The position numbers and the translations under genes were made by a program. 64,000 bases of DNA from the NCBI GenBank assembly GCA_950295325.1, contig OX485803.1:27643554-27707553 (forward strand), written 5' to 3'. Below the pieces are notes generated by a model. It searched no databases. It had not been told where the DNA came from and saw nothing but the letters and a program-made list of their open reading frames with translations. The DNA comes from Polytrichum commune. Lineage: Eukaryota; Streptophyta; Polytrichopsida; Polytrichales; Polytrichaceae. This document shows, piece by piece, positions 1 to 11,240 of the stretch (positions within the stretch are counted from its first letter, which is position 1; each line of letters opens with the position of its first letter).

Positions 1-29
1 GGAAATTAGAATCACTTAATGTTGTAATT

Positions 30-1300
30 TTACAACACATGAGGATGAGGATGCCCCAAAACATCAATTACATCTTCCCTGCAATCGATCACCAGAAATG
101 ACGACTGTAATGACATGCCACACAATAGATTGAAACAACACCGTTGATCAAACCTCAATCCAAAAGAACCGCAAATTGGAGAACTTGTTTTAAATAATCC
201 AAAGGAAACTTGTAATTGGCTCAAAATGAACAATTGACAGTCGGCAAATTCTCTAAGAACCTGACACTTGTAAGGATGAAATTATGTTGGAAGTCCCACA
301 TTTCACATGGACAAAGGACAAAAAAACTTCCAAGAGGGTTACTAGACTACGGTAGTTGAATGCTCCATCTGAATTGTTCCACACCAATTTTGTCAAGAGT
401 TTACCAATGAACCACATAGACAACAAAACTTCAACTCCATGTACATTCTCATGGTAGATTGATAGATTTCGTACATGCATGAACCTACTTAACATATGAA
501 AAAACCAACACCAAAGCCATCTCAAAATCAAACAACACCAATCCACAAGAATTGTTGCTAGAGAAAGAACTGTAACCCTCATGTAGGCACCCGTCCTCCA
601 AACCCCAACACATTTATTGCCACAAAGTGAATATGTCTTTGAGTTCACCATGAACAAACATCATACTCCACAATCAAGTGGAGGTGTTTTGATCACCTAC
701 GGGACCCTAAATTCCAACAAGGCCTCAACATCTCAAAATTGAGTCTCTATTGCATTTCGATAAGGTAGGTGAATCAAAGAATTCAAGAGGATATTTTACA
801 CAAATTACTCTTACTACTATGAAAGTTTTTTTCTTAATAGCTCAAAATATAATAATTTACAGTATTACCTTAGAAACGACAAACGTACTCAAAAGAAGCA
901 CTCCCTTGACCCTCATTGAAGAAATACAAGGCAATTGGATGCACCCACTTGATTGGCTATATATTCTCCTTCAAGTGTGAAATTTGAGTGATAAAGAGTC
1001 ACTATACATCATATACACGTATCGTCACCCCAACATTACTAAGGCTCTCCAAATTACTACACCCTTGCAACCAAATCCAAAATGTGGACAATATGTGGAT
1101 TGTGTTTCCTTTATGATTTTGTAATACACATGAAGACCATGATGCACCCTGAAATTCAAACTTTCTATCAAAACATGAATTACATCTTTCCTACAAACAA
1201 TGACCAAGAAAGATGGCAGCAATGAGTTGCTATGCACAATAGACTGGAATGAGACAGCTGACCAAACAACAAAACAGGGGAACCCAAATTAAGAAATGCA
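30..1300. repeat. Diverged direct repeat pair (30-250 and 1118-1300)
   Basis: The stretch at about 30-250 (ACATCAATTACATCTTCCCT region) reappears in diverged form at about 1118-1300 (ACATGAATTACATCTTTCCT region), in the same orientation. Between them, 253-1110 has no convincing gene. The piece at 298-365, with CACATGGACAAAGGAC and a GGTTACTAGACTACGG tail, resembles the motif at 1825-1885. This places 1-1300 in the dispersed repeat family that fills 1-5.5 kb and recurs at 11.1 kb and 60.6 kb. Small ORFs here have no recognisable domain and I do not call them. Function unknown; probably decayed non-autonomous transposon sequence. Confidence 0.45.
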
Positions 1301-1719
1301 TCTCATAATCAACTCGAAATAAAACTCAACAAAGATTGGAATGACATCATTGTCTGATAGTGGCATCACAAACCCCACCACACGATTCTCAACCTCCACT
1401 CACTTTAAGGGAGCCAAAAGCAAGAGTAGAATCTGATAGAACCCTAAGCCCTTACACGTTAATAATTTGCTTCAACATATCACAAGGTGGTCTCTCCCTT
1501 TACTCAGGACTGCAAAATTTTCAAACCTACACGCCTGCATCCTCTCTTGAGCCGACAAGACCCTTTGAATTAGATGAATATTGACTACCGACAGAAACCA
1601 CATGCAATCAAGCACTCCCTACACATACTTCAGCACTTTGTAGATTGTTCCAGATCCTTCAATAGCAGGTCTCTCCCAGAAACTCCAACAAAAACCACCA
1701 CACTACAAGTATGCTTCAC

Positions 1720-3005
1720 GATATGTAGACAACTAATAAAGAAGTCACCATGGATGAGCCTCTTACATCAGAAGGACGTTTGTCACAATTATGTACGCTT
1801 CACAAACCTGCCAAATGTCCAACAATTCACATGGACAGAGGTAAAACAAAAGCACCCAAAAGGACTACTAAACAAGGGCAGTGTTGGCCCAGGGTGCCAA
1901 CAAATTGGATGTACTCCAAGGGTCCTCACATAATAAAACCATTTCAGAGCTGATAATAGTTCTATAATAATGTAATATAGAGTTGTTATATAAGATTTCA
2001 AAACATGAGCTGGACCATAAGGTATGTGGGTGTTCTTTGGTTCGTTTTTCATGTTCTCCAACTTTCACCCATTGGATTTACACAACCAAACCCATGCTAC
2101 AATAGCAAAACCTACAATGAAACATCTGCAATAACCAGATTGTAAACCGAACTGAAAGTGAACAATTTATCCTTTTTATATTGAATTCCAATGACAAGAT
2201 TTTCTTGAATATTAGAGTTCCATCCCGTTTGGTCCGATAGCTGTCAAACCTCTTCTGCACCCTATTCATCGAGGACTCTTGAATGGCGACAGGCGTGATT
2301 ACTACCTTGAGGTTTGGGAATTCCCCGACGTGACAAAACTAAACGAGACAAAGACCTTTCCTTATATTAATTTGCAACATTTGCAACTAATATGGGTATT
2401 AAAGACAGTCCATTGAACCATTTGGGTGCACATGACAAAAGGCGGTGAAGTGATGTGGCTTTTAAAAGCCATTTAACATAACAAAAATTACTTAGAACAT
2501 AGTCTGGACTTTGTACCGAAGCCAACAGGGTATTGTAACAATCAGAGTGATTAGTTCCCTGATTTATTCAGTTTCAGTGAGTCTCTCCCTGAGACTGCTA
2601 CTGTGATTGCGTCCTTAAACCAGATACTGACAAATTTGTTCACAAATTTAAAGACATATAAGCTGATCAATATAAGCTAAAGAACAAGAAAAATTGACCC
2701 ACTAACAATTGCATGCCTTACAGGATTGCTTACCAACACAAAGCAATACCCGGGGTTGTCCAACCTACAACTGCAATAAATGTACCCATGATTCTGAGTG
2801 AGTGCAATTACCCACAATTGACATTGCACGAGAGTACTCGCCTGTGCATGCTGACACCACCGATTGACGTACCCACGATCCCAGAGCACAATTATTAGAA
2901 TTCTAGTGCACTAGAGGCTCTTTCTCCCATTCGACGATCAAGAAAAACATTCCTAAAGTCGCAAGTTTAGCATTCAACGCAATAGGCCTAATGAATCCTG
3001 CCCAC
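1720..3005. repeat. Dispersed repeat, copy 1 (parts X1 and Y1)
   Basis: Two parts can be seen. X1 is about 1720-2157 and contains GTCACCATGGATGAGCC, AACAAGGGCAGTGTTGG and ATGTTCTCCAACTTTCACC. Y1 is about 2158-3005 and starts GAACAATTTATCCTTTTTAT. Both recur directly downstream at 2995-5485. X fragments also occur at 8205-8241 joined to 11105-11240, and at 60623-61580. No ORF with a known domain is present. This looks like a non-coding transposon or satellite-like family of this genome. Confidence 0.6.
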
Positions 3006-5485
3006 AAGGCAAAACAAAAGCCCCAAAAGGATAACTAAAACAAGGGAGTGTTAGCCTAGGGTGGCAACAACTGGGATATATTACAAGGGTCCTCGGATGA
3101 TAAGACCATTTCTGAGCTAATAATAATTCTATAATAATGTATTGAAGAGTTGTTATAAAACACGTCAAAACATGAGTTGGACCATAAGGTACATGGGTGT
3201 AATTTGGTTCGTTTTTCATGTTCTCCAACTTTCACCAATTACATTTACATAACGAAACCCGTGCTACACTACCAAACATGCAATGAAACATATGCAAAAA
3301 CCATATTGAAAATCGGACCTCCCCTTATCTAGATATGGTTATCGGAAGTGCATGTTTGCTGATTTCTTCATTGGATACATAGGTCCTCCCAATTGAGTTC
3401 AATATTGAGTGTAGAGTAGTTATTAATATTTGAAGACATAGTTCAATATCTTTTAAACATGTGTCTTTATGATGTTTATTCTTTGTTCCTCACTAGACCA
3501 CATATCAATCAAATACAAGGGTCCCATTAAGAAAAACGAACCACTTAAGACCCATCTACCTTACTGTCTATACCGTACATGACATGCTTGTAATTTTCTC
3601 TATCCCAAAGGAACGTACTAAAACATTGGCATGTACTCTACATGAAACTCTCACAACAAAATCTCCCTTTGTGACCAGCCCTGAGTCATATCTAAGCATG
3701 TCTAGAATCTTTTTAGTTGGGTCATCTTATAGGTCATGCCCTCATGAATGCCATTGACATGACATTGCTTGTTTATTCGTGATTGATTGCTCATCTGAGA
3801 GCTCAAGGGATATCTACATTGTTCCAATTTTTCATCCATGGAGACGCAACATATTCAATGACCTGATTGGTAATGACCAATAATCAACTTGAGTAGGAGG
3901 ATGACTCACTGCTTCCATCAATACATGAGATAGTTCTATTACTGTAGGCGACAATAATTTTCTAGAGCCTATGCTGATCTTCATAATAATAATTAATGTG
4001 GGCCACATTAATATACAACCCCCACTAAGAAAAATTCATAGAAAATTAGCATGGGTAACAATAGTTGTTATTCTAAAAACTTAATGAGGTGATTAGTTCA
4101 ATATTCAATGTGTTGGTCAGAAGTCTTATTGAAAACTTGGGGGATGACCCAAGGTCTTGAACCCATGCTAATGTTACCTTAACTAGAAAATTAGTGTGGC
4201 CCAAGCTAATTTTCTCCATCATAATTTTCCACCCACACTAATAAAACTATTTAATGCAATTATCTAGTCTTTCTAAGTTACTCCTTGTTCTAGCATTCAA
4301 TCATTTGGAACCACGATAAGCATCAATGCCTCTAAACAGATTGCTTGTTGATCGGTTCGGTCTGTCATTTGTGTCCTACACCGTTACACCTATTACTGTG
4401 GGCTGAGAGTTAGTATGAGTAGAAAATACCATAGCCCATTGTATTTTATGCACATGTCAAATTTTAGGATGACTTATGGTTTAGTAAAGTATTAGCATCG
4501 AAATGTAAACTACTAGATTGTGAACAACTTGACATTACTCAGATAGTAGTGTGTGTTCCATGGGCCCCTCATACCCCCACTGCAGTTTCAAGTATCTTAT
4601 GGTCAGATGCCAACATCTTTGGCCGCTCTGGGGCCGGGGTACCAAAGTACTCCAAATGAACAATTTATCCTTTTTGTATTGAATTCTAGTGCCAAGATTT
4701 TCTTGAATACTAGAGTTCCATCCCGTTTGGTCCAATAGCTGTCAAACCTCTTGTGCACCCTATTCACCGAGGACTCTTCAATGGTAACAGGCGTGATTAC
4801 GATCCTGAGCTGTGGGAATTCCCCAATGTGACAAAACTAAACGAAACAAAGACCTTTCCTGATATTCATTTGCAACATTTGCAACTAATACTGGTATTAC
4901 AAACAGTCCATTGAACCATTTGGGTGGACATGACAAAAGGTGGTGAAGTGATATGGCTTTTAATAGCCATTGCACAAAACAAAAATGACTTAGAACATAG
5001 TCGGGACTTTGTACTGAAGCCAACTGGCTATTGTAACAATTAGAGTGATTAGTTCCCCAATTCATTCAGATTAAGTGAGTCTATACTGACAACTTTGTTG
5101 ATGTCTCATCATAGATTTCCTAGTGCAACACAAATTTCAGGACTTATAAACTGATCAATATAAGCTAAGTCACTGACTAACAACTGCATGCTTTACAGGA
5201 TTGCGTACCAACACAAAGCAATACATGGGGTTGTCCAACCTACAACTGCAACAAATGTACCCATGATTCTGAGTGAGTGCAATTACCCATAATTGACATT
5301 GCACGAGATTACTCACCTGTACATGCTAACACCCCCATTTGACGTATCCACGACCCCGGAGCACAATTATTAGAATTCCAATGCACTAGAGGCTCTTTCT
5401 CCCGTTCACCAATCAAGAAAGACATTCATAAAGTCGCAATTATAGCATTCAACGCAACAGGCCTACTGAATCCTCCCCACAACTT
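2995..5485. repeat. Dispersed repeat, copy 2 (X2, 1.35-kb insertion, Y2)
   Basis: X2 (about 2995-3305) matches X1: the same AAAACATGAG, GACCATAAGGTA and ATGTTCTCCAACTTTCACC blocks occur in the same order. Y2 (about 4655-5485) matches Y1, including GAACAATTTATCCTTTTTGT and the Y end CGCAACAGGCCTACTGAATC. Between them, 3305-4655 is sequence absent from copy 1. Its first part, 3305-3540, matches 61285-61580 near the right edge of the window. The rest (3540-4655) shows no gene or clear repeat to me. Confidence 0.55.
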
Positions 5486-5880
5486 GCTTGCCATTGTCCG
5501 CATTTCAATGTCGGCCATCTCTGCCTGTACCAAATAACTGATGACGAATCAAAGAGAAGAATCAAAGAATGCAAGCACGCAAGGCCACAAACAAGTCATA
5601 CCGACAGAGTACTACTTCCAGAAATTGAGACAAGAGAGTGCGATATTCTCCCCAACAATTCAAGAAACTTACAGAAATAACTTAGTATACACATCCACCC
5701 ACCATTCACTTGTGATGCAACAAGTCAACTTGCCGACACTAACGAGGGGGAAAAAGAATTCGGTGCAACTTTTGGCAAAGCGCCAAGATAAGATAGTCCA
5801 GGAAATTGTCGCCACTACATACACACCTTCCTTCCTTCTCTTGTTTCAACATCCCGACACTAAAAAAACACATTAATAGA
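5486..5880. other. Spacer with no supported gene
   Basis: This is non-coding between the X/Y repeat and the tandem array. A 111-residue open frame at 5541-5876 (+) has no recognisable domain and lies beside repeats, so I treat it as chance. Confidence 0.3.
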
Positions 5881-6815
5881 CTTACCTACCGATCAACAGA
5901 AGGCAATCCACAACAAACAGACTCTTCACAGGCCACGGAACCTTCTGATCTTTCTGGCCATGACAGTGATTAACCTAAGTTTACCTACTGTGCACGAAAC
6001 TTCAATGTGAAGATTGACTATCAACGAAAGAGATGAAAAATCAATAGCCTTGAAGAATGAACCTTCATCATTGACAGAACACAATTTCAAGTCTATGCAA
6101 GAAATCACAGCTCACCTGCTCTGAACCGAACGATGGACGATTGGAGACAAAGTTCCTCCGATTTCTCTGCCATAGGGCTGCAATTTAAGTTGACTTACCT
6201 ACCGATCAGTAATAACAAATTCACAAACAGACTCACGGGTCACGGAGCCTTCAGAATATTCTCAGGCATGGCAGTCATTAAGTTAAGGTTATCTACTGTG
6301 GACAAAAAATTCACTGTGACCATTGACTGCCATCGAATTTGAGGAAATCATCAATAGCCGTAGAGACCAAACCATCATAATTGCAAAACGCAATTCAAGT
6401 TTGTGCAAGAAACCACGGCTCATTCCACCTCTGCTAAAATGGTGGACAATTGGCCATTAACTCCACCAATCCCTCCGCTGCCGAGCAACAACAACGTAAA
6501 CTTACCTACCGATCAGCAAGAGGCAAACAATTCACAATTCATAGATCGCAAGCAAACTCTTCATTAAGCCTTCAGAATCTTTCTGGATATGGCAGTAATT
6601 GAGTTAAGTTTACCTGCTGTCTAAGAGGACACACTGCGGAAATTCACTGCTGCCATCAAATTAAAAGGAAGAAACCAGCATCTACAGCCGTAAAGACCGG
6701 TCAATCATCATTGCCTAAACGCAATTCAAGTCTGTGCAAGAAACTACAGCTCACCTGCGCTCGCTTGAATGATGGACAGTTGGAGACTATGTCCACCGAT
6801 TATTACTCCCGCACA
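5881..6815. repeat. Tandem repeat, three units of about 310 bp
   Basis: Three successive units begin CTTACCTACCGATCA at about 5881, 6193 and 6501, a period of 309-312 bp. Each unit keeps the same internal order: ACAGACTC/CACGG, a GGCATGGCAGTGATTAA-like block, TTTACCTACTGT, a CAATTTCAAG block, then a CTCACCTGCTCTGAAC-like block ending in GATGGACGATTGGAGAC or a similar run. The units have diverged by point changes and small indels, so the array is not recent. No protein-coding signal persists across units. Confidence 0.75.
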
Positions 6816-7463
6816 ACAATTCCAAATTTTAAATACCATAATATTCAGCTTCAAGTCAAGTATGCTAATAGCTGTTATACCTATAATCACCATCACCACC
6901 AAAATCAACATGATCAAAGACTAAAACTTGCATGATGTTCACGAGGAATGCTTGCTTTGCACGGGAATTAAATCCCAAAGCATAATCGAACTTGGAAAAC
7001 CACCTTGCCCAGAATATCACAAGAGGGTCCATACTGTACAAATATTAGCTCTGCTCCAAATACTTAATATGAGATAATCATGGGTGAAAGTGTTACTGGC
7101 TCTGGTGAGGGCACCAAATTCTGGGCTTTGAGTACAAGGTTCCATACTATTTTAATCTGTGATGGTGTATACTATGGGCCACAACTATAGTGCATCAAAG
7201 GGGTAAGTCGCACTATAAGTATGCCCCCAGAATTTACCATAAGTGTAGCTAGGATTTTCAGAGTTTAAGACTATTTCCATCAAAAGAGAGCAAAACCATT
7301 GAGGTTCAATGACGAGTGACTTTTAGGAGAGGATTATCACAATTGCAAAATCCCCTAAACATGTGCACTGGAGGTACAAATAGGAAATTTCTTGAAGTTT
7401 GCAGGTTGTACCTTGAAGAAATTTTATGGAGCTTTGCAACGATTTAGGCAGAAAAGTTGAAAC
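6816..7463. other. Non-coding stretch
   Basis: I see no gene, terminal repeat or tandem structure here. It separates the ~310-bp array from the small ORF at 7464. Confidence 0.3.
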
Positions 7464-7760
7464 ATGACGACCACTGTTCCTAAACTGTTTCACGAAGACG
7501 ACAGTGTAACAATAAAGGTACCACTTATATTATTGCATCCTAGGTTTGAGGGTAATCGTTTGCACTCAGTGGCCACTTTTAAACGCAGTTTCCTGGAAAG
7601 AAATTACGCACCTCGTTTTTTGAAAGAATTAGTAAAGAATCTAGTGGGCCATAACACATTTTCTGAACGTGGTGGATGTGTATTACCTCTTCCTGATGGA
7701 AACAAAGAGCAGGCAATGCTAGAATCTGACTCTGACTCCGGTTCCTTCGAGCTGGCTTAG
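7464..7760 (+). CDS. Small unidentified ORF (98 aa)
   Basis: This open frame runs from an ATG to a TAG and would encode 98 residues. The composition looks protein-like: a mixed middle (LHPRFEGN, FLERNYAPRFLKELVKNLVG), then GGCVLPLPDGNKEQ, and an acidic serine-rich tail (ESDSDSGSFELA). I recognise no domain, signal peptide or membrane segment. It could be a terminal exon of a host gene or a captured exon. The neighbours are repeats on the left and a MULE-derived MITE on the right, so there is no informative gene context. No clear splice sites or promoter settle its start. It may also be chance. Confidence 0.3.
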   Translation: MTTTVPKLFHEDDSVTIKVPLILLHPRFEGNRLHSVATFKRSFLERNYAPRFLKELVKNLVGHNTFSERGGCVLPLPDGNKEQAMLESDSDSGSFELA

Positions 7761-8241
7761 CTAATCAATAATCAGTTTGTAACTTTACAAACTTGCCTTC
7801 AAACAATACGTTCCTCGTGCCAGACTTAACTGTGAGCTATAGCATCATCATCATTAGATTTAGACCTGGACGACCACCGTCACCGAACACCTAAACCTCT
7901 TGCACACATGATGTTCGCTGAATCTCGATCAAAGTAGAAACACTGAAGTTTCAGAAGAAGAAAATCTTCAATGCAGGTACTTTTTCACAAATTCCAACCC
8001 CCGGACACACCACACTCTTATACACCTAGCAAATCCAGCCACCTCCTTCCGTGACAACACATTGAGTGAAACTCACTTGAGCAGGTCGACGCAGCCACTC
8101 ACTTGAAAAATTCGGCCGAGCTCATTGAGAGCCAGAAGCGGGGCAGTCGCTGCTGCTGGGAGGCGAGTCCGAGGGAGGAGAAGAAACAAAAGTCTGTAGA
8201 GAGAGAGACAGCTAATAAAGAAGTCACCGTGGATGATCTCT
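7761..8241. other. Non-coding flank ending in an X-family fragment
   Basis: No supported gene is present. The last 37 bases (8205-8241, GCTAATAAAGAAGTCACCG then TGGATGATCTCT) match the X repeat at 1725-1765. The rest of that repeat copy continues at 11105-11240, on the far side of the inserted block 8242-11104. Confidence 0.5.
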
Positions 8242-8476
8242 GGCCGGGGATTTGTGGCACTCAAGTAAAGTCATCCGATAACAAAAATCGGATGAGTTCA
8301 TCAAGAAGCTCAGATGGAGCTTACTTTAGTGAAACACCTCCGAGTTGGCATGTAAGACCTATTTTCTCCCTCATAGCTATTGTGAACTACTAGTTATTTT
8401 GTAACTATCAATTAGTTGCAAGAAATAACGATATGGCATTGGATGCTCTAAGCCTATTTTCCCCGAATCCCCGGCC
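8242..8476 (+). mobile_element. MULE-end MITE (235 bp), deletion derivative of the giant MULE
   Basis: The sequence starts GGCCGGGGATTTGTGGCACT and ends CGAATCCCCGGCC, so its ends are inverted. The first ~215 bases match the left end of giant MULE A (16688-16905) up to GGATGCTCTAAGCCTA, then it jumps to a MULE terminus. This is what an internal-deletion derivative looks like. The flanking 9-mers (ATGATCTCT and GAGAACATG) do not match, so it is not a simple insertion. Its right end coincides exactly with the edge of the outer inverted-repeat arm, suggesting it took part in a rearrangement. Confidence 0.75.
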
Positions 8477-8644
8477 GAGAACATGAACCAGATAACACCC
8501 TTATGCCATACGAGAAGTAACCAAATAAATGTTGTCTACCTTAGGCACTTCCGTTGGGATCCAAGATAACCTCCTAAAGGTCTCGGTGTCACAATATCTA
8601 CTACTGGTGTAGATTTTAGTTGGGGTCCCATTCGGAAAAGAAAC

Positions 8645-8893
8645 TCACATTCTGAGTCCAGAAACGCCACGCCGTGATGCCGGTCCCTTCGATGGAGCAG
8701 CTGCAATCGCCGGGGACACAGAGAAGGAGGCAGCAGCAGGAGAGATTGCGAACTCCGAAGCAGACGAGGAAGGAAGAAACAAGAGACTAGAGACGAAACC
8801 TTGAAAGCCTGGAATGAACACCAAACCCCAGTTGGATACAGAGTTTGCGTTAACGTTTTTCCTTTCATGCTCGTGGAATGCCTCTGTGAGCAC
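8645..8893 (-). pseudogene. Possible 5' exon of an unknown gene (left arm copy)
   Basis: An 82-residue open frame here starts at an ATG and is rich in Ser, Ala and Pro (SSSASEFAISPAAASFSVSP then AIAAAPSK). Its end, just before GTGAGTTTC, could be a splice donor. The composition is compatible with an organelle-targeting leader plus start of a mature protein, but I recognise no family. The same frame occurs in the right arm (60202-60450), identical apart from its first few residues, because the arms are recent duplicates. That conservation is therefore not evidence of selection. It lies downstream, on the same strand, of the ceramidase-like exons, so it may belong to another gene. Confidence 0.3.
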
Positions 8894-9667
8894 ACTAAAC
8901 CCTTGCGACTTGGTTGATTCTCATTCTTTCATCTTAGGCAGAGGGAGGCAAAGAGACGAGACCATTTCTCCTGGTCAAAGAGGAATTGGAGAAACCAGGA
9001 TATTACTTCTGGCGTCCTGGTTTGAACTCTGAGTGCAAGGCTACCTTAACTTACTCTTGTGGAATGTCCCTTATATAATTCCATGGGAATATATTCTCAC
9101 CCTTCTTTCTCGGAAAGAAGAAGAGAAGAGACTTATTTTGGTGTTATAATGAATGAGAAGCAGGAAAACTTCGAGCAAGTTTTAAAATGTGATATCCATT
9201 TTACCCTAATTTCTCCAGGAAATAGACGAACTGTGAACTGCAATATAGTCTATGTTTGTAGTTCCTTGTGATACTGGCATGACAAAATTGAGGGGTCACG
9301 GCAATCAGAGGCTTTGCCAAAGCTCGTTGACAAGGGTCGCTTATGATTCAAAACGTAATCGAATTTCTTTGTCAGCGGCATGCAGTTTACTAACAAAAAT
9401 ATATCACACAACCAAGAATGCTCTCTTCCAACTGAACCTAGGTGCATCTTGCAAGCAAACATTGTGATGTTGCTTTGATTGAAGTGACTGTGTATGGAAC
9501 AAGCACATTCATTAGGAAATGTAGATTGAAGAGACACATAGCCGTCTACACATAGACATTGCTATCGTCCTTGTGAAATTTTTTTCTAAAAAAATATTGA
9601 AATTTACTGCAAAAGTATATCTATTAAAATATACACTCTGGTACTGAATCAATGATCGTTGACAAAA

Positions 9668-9856
9668 TCACCAGATAAAAGTCGTTGAATCGTGTTCATA
9701 TTTATAATACTGCAAAACAGAATTCCTATCCGATGGTTTATAGATTATGAGGAATGACACCAAGATGACTCCAGCATCTATAAAACACCAAAATAGGAGC
9801 AATCTCTGCAGAGTGTTTGGATGCCAAACAAGTGCAAAGCACAACAGTTTGTGCAT
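9668..9856 (-). pseudogene. Possible second exon of ceramidase-like gene (left arm)
   Basis: The minus-strand frame includes FWCFIDAGVILVSF followed by YKPSDRNSVL. In plant alkaline phytoceramidase-type proteins the exon after the GNYFGL segment has a W-x-CF-x-AGV block and then a Y-x-KP-x-D-x-R-x-xW block, so order and spacing are suggestive. An AG acceptor (CTCTGCAG) lies at the expected side. The frame continues only a short way before a stop. This is a family resemblance read by eye, weaker than the exon at 10092. The right-arm copy (58838 onward) is interrupted by ~400 bp of other sequence after SFLII. Confidence 0.3.
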
Positions 9857-10091
9857 CCTTCCTCGATCCCTTCCCTTATCAGAAAAGATAAGTTATAGAC
9901 AGTTCGCACTTCACCTTCTTGGTTAAACTCACAAATTAGCCCACAAATGCCAAGAAAGGATCTTTCAAGCACCAATAATAAACCGTTAACTCTATATCGC
10001 TTGTGAATTGAAGTCGAAGGCTACAGTGCAGGTCCTTGAGCAAACATTGATGGAGTTTGCAATGTTACTGCAAGCAATGCAAAAGAATTAC

Positions 10092-10191
10092 CTCAATCCA
10101 AAGTAATTGCCTTGAATAATTACAACCAAGCCCACTATGCCAATGAGAAGAAAAGGGAAGTTTGAAACAACGTTGAGTGACTTTGGAATCC
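10092..10191 (-). pseudogene. Alkaline phytoceramidase-like exon (left arm copy)
   Basis: This 100-bp minus-strand segment is bounded by an AG acceptor (TTGTGCAG) and a GT donor (GAG|GTAATT). It reads GIPKSLNVVSNFPFLLIG followed by IVGLVVIIQGNYFGLR. From memory of the family, GIPNxLNVxSNFPFLxIG followed by a GNYF-type loop is characteristic of plant alkaline-phytoceramidase-like membrane proteins (ceramide hydrolysis in ER/Golgi membranes). The hydrophobic run fits one transmembrane helix. No complete gene surrounds it: only one further plausible exon is seen, with no start and no catalytic His/Asp region. I infer a captured or duplicated gene fragment. The frame is open here, whereas the right-arm copy has lost one base. 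Confidence 0.5.
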
Positions 10192-11104
10192 CTGCACAAT
10201 ACGGCACCAAACAGATGAACCAAGGTTCCTGCAGAAGCTGTGAACAAATGTTGGACCGGTATAAAGGTGAATGCATGGTATGAATAATCAACATCAATAA
10301 TGGTATCAAAACTGGCCCATGGGTTTCAAGGTGAGGGAATCTTTACATACCCAACCTATTATTTTGGTCAAAACCATTCTAAACCATATTGATACAGGGC
10401 AATTTTGCCTAGGTATGAAGGTTCTTGCATGGTACATAGACCCGACTAGTATCCAATACAAATTACTTCGGGTGGAAGCGTACTCTCTTCCAAATGGAAA
10501 TCACCTAGATTATACAGGAATTTATTTGAAATCTCCCAGCTGTAAATTCAACATGCATCCTCACAACCCTCCTGATGCTCACAATTGCACAACCATCACA
10601 ACATAGAATACCCCATTTTGTCAAAACAGCCGATGACGGTGTCGAATTATGTGTGCATGACTGTCCAGTCTCAAACTTAATGTGTAATGTCATTCGCCAT
10701 CAATGGTCCTTCAAGCTTGGAGGTTTATTCTGCTGTTTCTGATGAGAATCTGCATACCCTACATATAATATTGAACTACATTTCTTCTGTCGGAAGTTTT
10801 CTCTGCCATAGATTGAGATGTGAAATGTTGACTTAATTACAGTACCTGTGATTTGTGAGTGTTCAGTACTCCAACTATCAGATTCCCAACCCCAATCACG
10901 AGAACCCTAATTAAAAAACACGAAGTCCAGTGTCACTGATATGAATAAGTAAATCCAGCGCTACCACCATCACAACCCTCTAAATTCATACATCATTAAC
11001 ACTTATTTCAAATTGACTAAATCACATTAAACTACATCAACATTGAATCAGTGCCTACCAAACATAGGGTTTCAGTTTGAAGCTTATGTTTCTACATTTC
11101 TGTG

Positions 11105-11240
11105 CACCGTGGATGATCTCTTACATCAGACGGGTTTTTTTCCACAGATAAGCATGGTTCTCACACCTGCAATTCAACCTGGACGGAGGCAGAACAAAAG
11201 CACCAAAAAGGACTACTAAACAAGGGCAGTGTCGGTAGGC
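11105..11240 (+). repeat. X-family repeat fragment, right of inserted block
   Basis: CACCGTGGATGATCTCTTAC, then AACAAAAGCACC and GGACTACTAAACAAGGGCAG, matches 1747-1885. Together with 8205-8241 it makes up one continuous X copy interrupted by 8242-11104. The first 17 bases are present on both sides of the interruption. Confidence 0.65.

Larger units (their letters stand above)
8477..11102 (+). repeat. Left arm of outer inverted repeat (~2.6 kb)
   Basis: This segment is repeated in inverse orientation at 57600-60622, about 46 kb away. The similarity is high along the whole length; for example, the 95-residue open frame at 10319-10606 differs from its counterpart by only a couple of residues. 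The main length difference is an extra ~400 bp in the right arm at about 58953-59352. The left edge is the MITE end at 8476, and the right edge is ATTTCTGT at about 11102. The arm carries gene fragments on the minus strand (ceramidase-like exons and a proline/serine/alanine-rich exon). A 17-bp direct repeat (CACCGTGGATGATCTCT) sits outside both edges of the MITE-plus-arm block, at 8225-8241 and 11105-11121. Confidence 0.85.

Noticed and set aside
253..657. 134-residue minus-strand ORF rich in Trp, Cys and Leu
   Set aside because: It lies in the decayed repeat family, has no domain, and its composition is that of antisense AT-rich repeat DNA.
8242..8476. Simple MITE insertion with a normal 9-bp target duplication
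   Set aside because: The two flanking 9-mers are different (ATGATCTCT and GAGAACATG).
8536..8895. 119-residue minus-strand ORF overlapping the Ser/Ala/Pro-rich frame (and 60200-60595)
   Set aside because: Overlapping alternative frame with a repetitive Leu/Ser/Arg-rich composition; at most one of the two frames can be real, and the other has the better leader-like composition.
10319..10606. 95-residue ORF conserved in both outer arms (also 58097-58384)
   Set aside because: It is antisense to the ceramidase-like fragment and conserved only because the arms are recent duplicates. No domain is recognisable.
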